Shown here: positions 62,880-64,000 of the stretch, one piece after another
How the letters are laid out: each line of letters starts with the position of its first letter
Numbering within the stretch: position 1 is the first letter of the stretch
NCBI RefSeq assembly: GCF_005280255.1
Contig: NZ_CP040018.1
Span: forward strand, 3,596,001 to 3,660,000
Reading direction: 5' to 3'
From: Arthrobacter sp. 24S4-2
GTDB taxonomy: Bacteria; Actinomycetota; Actinomycetes; Actinomycetales; Micrococcaceae
Length of the DNA stretch: 64,000 nucleotides
Made by a program: the position numbers and the translations under genes
Notes under the pieces: generated by a model
The model's input: the letters and a program-made list of their open reading frames with translations, nothing else
Told to the model about the DNA's origin: nothing
Database searches by the model: none

Positions 62880-63776
62880 ATGTCCCTGTCGGTTGCAGTT
62901 GCTGCCGTGACGTTTGACCGTCCCCGTGAGCTGGCCGTGCTCCTGAATGCCATCAATAGCCAGACCGCTGCGGTCCGGTCAATTTGCCTGGTGGACAGCG
63001 GTACAGTGCCCGCCAAAGAGGTGGCCAACCAGCACCCCAATGTGGACTACGTCCGCTCCGAGGCGAACCTGGGCGGTGCCGGCGGATTCTCCCTGGCCAT
63101 CCTCAAAGCGGTGGCCAGCGGCGCTGACTGGATCTGGATGATGGACGACGACGCCGAGCCCGGCGACCCTGAGTGCCTCGCCACGCTGCTCCGGGAGGCG
63201 GAGGCACGCGGCCTTGATGCTGTGGTTCCGCTGGTCGCCGCGCCGGGCCACCCGGACCGGCTGTCCTTTTTCTTCCGCCTCGACGGCAAAGTGACGCACG
63301 ACCGTGCGGAAGTGGAGAAGCTCGGATTCCTGCCCGATGACGGGCATTTCTTTAACGGTGCGCTGATCCGCTCGGACGTCTTCTTCAAGGTGGGCCTTCC
63401 CGACATGCGGCTCTTCATCCGCGGTGACGAGGTGGACTTCACCATCAGGCTCCGCAAAGCGGGCATGCGGTTCGGCACCGTCACCACCACGGCCATCACG
63501 CATCCCCACGCCTTTGCGGAAACCAAGCATGTTTTCGGGGCGAGGTGGCACGTGATTGTTCCGGAGACCGCCTTCAAGCGCTACTACTACTACCGGAACC
63601 GCGGCTACCTGATCCGCCGCCACTTCCGGGTCAAGTCCCTCATCGCGGATGTGGGCGGCTACCTGGGCTACTTCCTGCGCCGCGGGGACTTCCGCGGCCT
63701 CGCTGACTGGTTCCGGGCGTTTTCCACCGGCCTCCGAGGCAAGGGCTTCGCGCCCCTGAAGGACCAGAAGTTCTAG
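62880..63776 (+). CDS. Family 2 glycosyltransferase (rhamnosyl/galactofuranosyl-like)
   Basis: A 298-residue GT-A fold enzyme: LSVAVAAVTFDRPRELAVLLNAINSQTAAVRSICLVDSG, ANLGGAGGFSLAILKAV, the metal-binding ADWIWMMDDDAEPGDP (near 90) and FFNGALIRSDVFFKVGLPDMRLFIRGDEVDFTIRLRKAG, as in transferases that elongate cell-wall or capsule glycans. It has an AAAGGA SD 8 bases upstream. It faces away from wecA and towards a WecG/TagA gene, so the three form a surface-polysaccharide locus. The donor sugar is not readable. Confidence 0.9.
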   Translation: MSLSVAVAAVTFDRPRELAVLLNAINSQTAAVRSICLVDSGTVPAKEVANQHPNVDYVRSEANLGGAGGFSLAILKAVASGADWIWMMDDDAEPGDPECLATLLREAEARGLDAVVPLVAAPGHPDRLSFFFRLDGKVTHDRAEVEKLGFLPDDGHFFNGALIRSDVFFKVGLPDMRLFIRGDEVDFTIRLRKAGMRFGTVTTTAITHPHAFAETKHVFGARWHVIVPETAFKRYYYYRNRGYLIRRHFRVKSLIADVGGYLGYFLRRGDFRGLADWFRAFSTGLRGKGFAPLKDQKF

Positions 63777-63794
63777 CCTGAGGGTCCGGGCCGC

Positions 63795-64000
63795 CTAGCC
63801 CTTTGACGCCAGGCGGCGCCGGATCAGCAGGCCCAGGAGCACCCACGGCTCACCGAACACCCGGTAGGCGACCCGGCGGGGGTGCAGCATGAGCCGCCAG
63901 GCCCACTCCAGGCCCAGGCGTCCAAGCCACCGCGGAGCCAGTTTCTGGATCCCGGCAATCTGTTCGATCGCACCACCCACGGCGCAGTAGACGGCGGGCG
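63795..64000 (-). CDS. WecG/TagA/CpsF-family glycosyltransferase, C-terminus only
   Basis: The last 68 residues of a gene that runs off the right edge. It reads PAVYCAVGGAIEQIAGIQKLAPRWLGRLGLEWAWRLMLHPRRVAYRVFGEPWVLLGLLIRRRL, the conserved end of GT26 transferases (LEWAWRLMxxPRR). Members add N-acetylmannosamine or a like sugar to undecaprenyl-PP-GlcNAc, the product of WecA. Convergent with the GT2 gene, 18 bases away. Confidence 0.9.
   Translation of the reverse strand, partial: PAVYCAVGGAIEQIAGIQKLAPRWLGRLGLEWAWRLMLHPRRVAYRVFGEPWVLLGLLIRRRLASKG

Overview
The window is 64 kb of a high-GC actinobacterial chromosome, most likely Arthrobacter or a close relative (Micrococcaceae). The evidence is gene content and order (DUF2550 after atpC; clpS-DUF2017-murI-Rv1339-like-rph-rdgB; NucS-type repair), frequent GTG/TTG starts and several leaderless promoters. 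Ordinary housekeeping genes dominate; one transposon is present, and no CRISPR array, tRNA or rRNA was seen.

Layout. 1-4817 (-): nrtR-nadA-nadB-nadC-cysteine desulfurase, an NAD de novo operon whose genes are joined by ATGA/GTGA overlaps, with a 27-bp palindrome over its promoter. 4961-6990: Lrp regulator divergent from an amino-acid permease. 7200-10508 (+): E1alpha, E1beta, a free lipoyl domain and an alpha/beta hydrolase. 11203-15595: aromatic uptake and hydroxylation genes (MHS transporter, HpaB-like, HpaC-like) and a divergent IclR regulator. 15614-26409: MFS exporter, sbcCD, aquaporin, ADP-ribosylglycohydrolase, DUF4395, exonuclease-BRCT, DedA. 26503-32896: rdgB, rph, cAMP-phosphodiesterase-like, murI, DUF2017 and clpS, divergent from the NAD salvage pair pncB-pncA. 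32922-46051: helicase, DUF3039, nagB, ABC exporter, old yellow enzyme, YbbN, a membrane protein, AI-2E exporter, hydrolase, zinc protein and nucS. 46349-48962: cold-shock gene, then an ISL3-type element carrying a RibD/DHFR-like passenger gene, flanked by an 8-bp target duplication. 48958-61315 (-): aminoacyl-phospholipid synthase with its esterase, DUF2550 and the complete atpIZBEFHAGDC operon. 61424-64000: wecA, a GT2 glycosyltransferase and the end of a WecG/TagA enzyme (surface polysaccharide).

Five genes (amino-acid permease, rph, a secreted membrane protein, nucS, wecA) are each broken by one missing base in a run of four or five C or G. In all five, adding one base restores the family sequence. 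This pattern points to a homopolymer error in the assembly rather than five real pseudogenes; if the nucS lesion were real, the strain would lack its mismatch-repair nuclease.

Points worth following up: the NrtR-type regulator with a degenerate Nudix box and its palindrome; the split lipoyl/hydrolase pair resembling an AcoC protein cut in two; the passenger-carrying ISL3 element; a 37-bp leaderless divergent promoter between clpS and pncB; a GNRA hairpin containing the wecA start codon; a four-codon leader frame before an MFS gene; and a perfect 16-bp hairpin between atpA and atpG.
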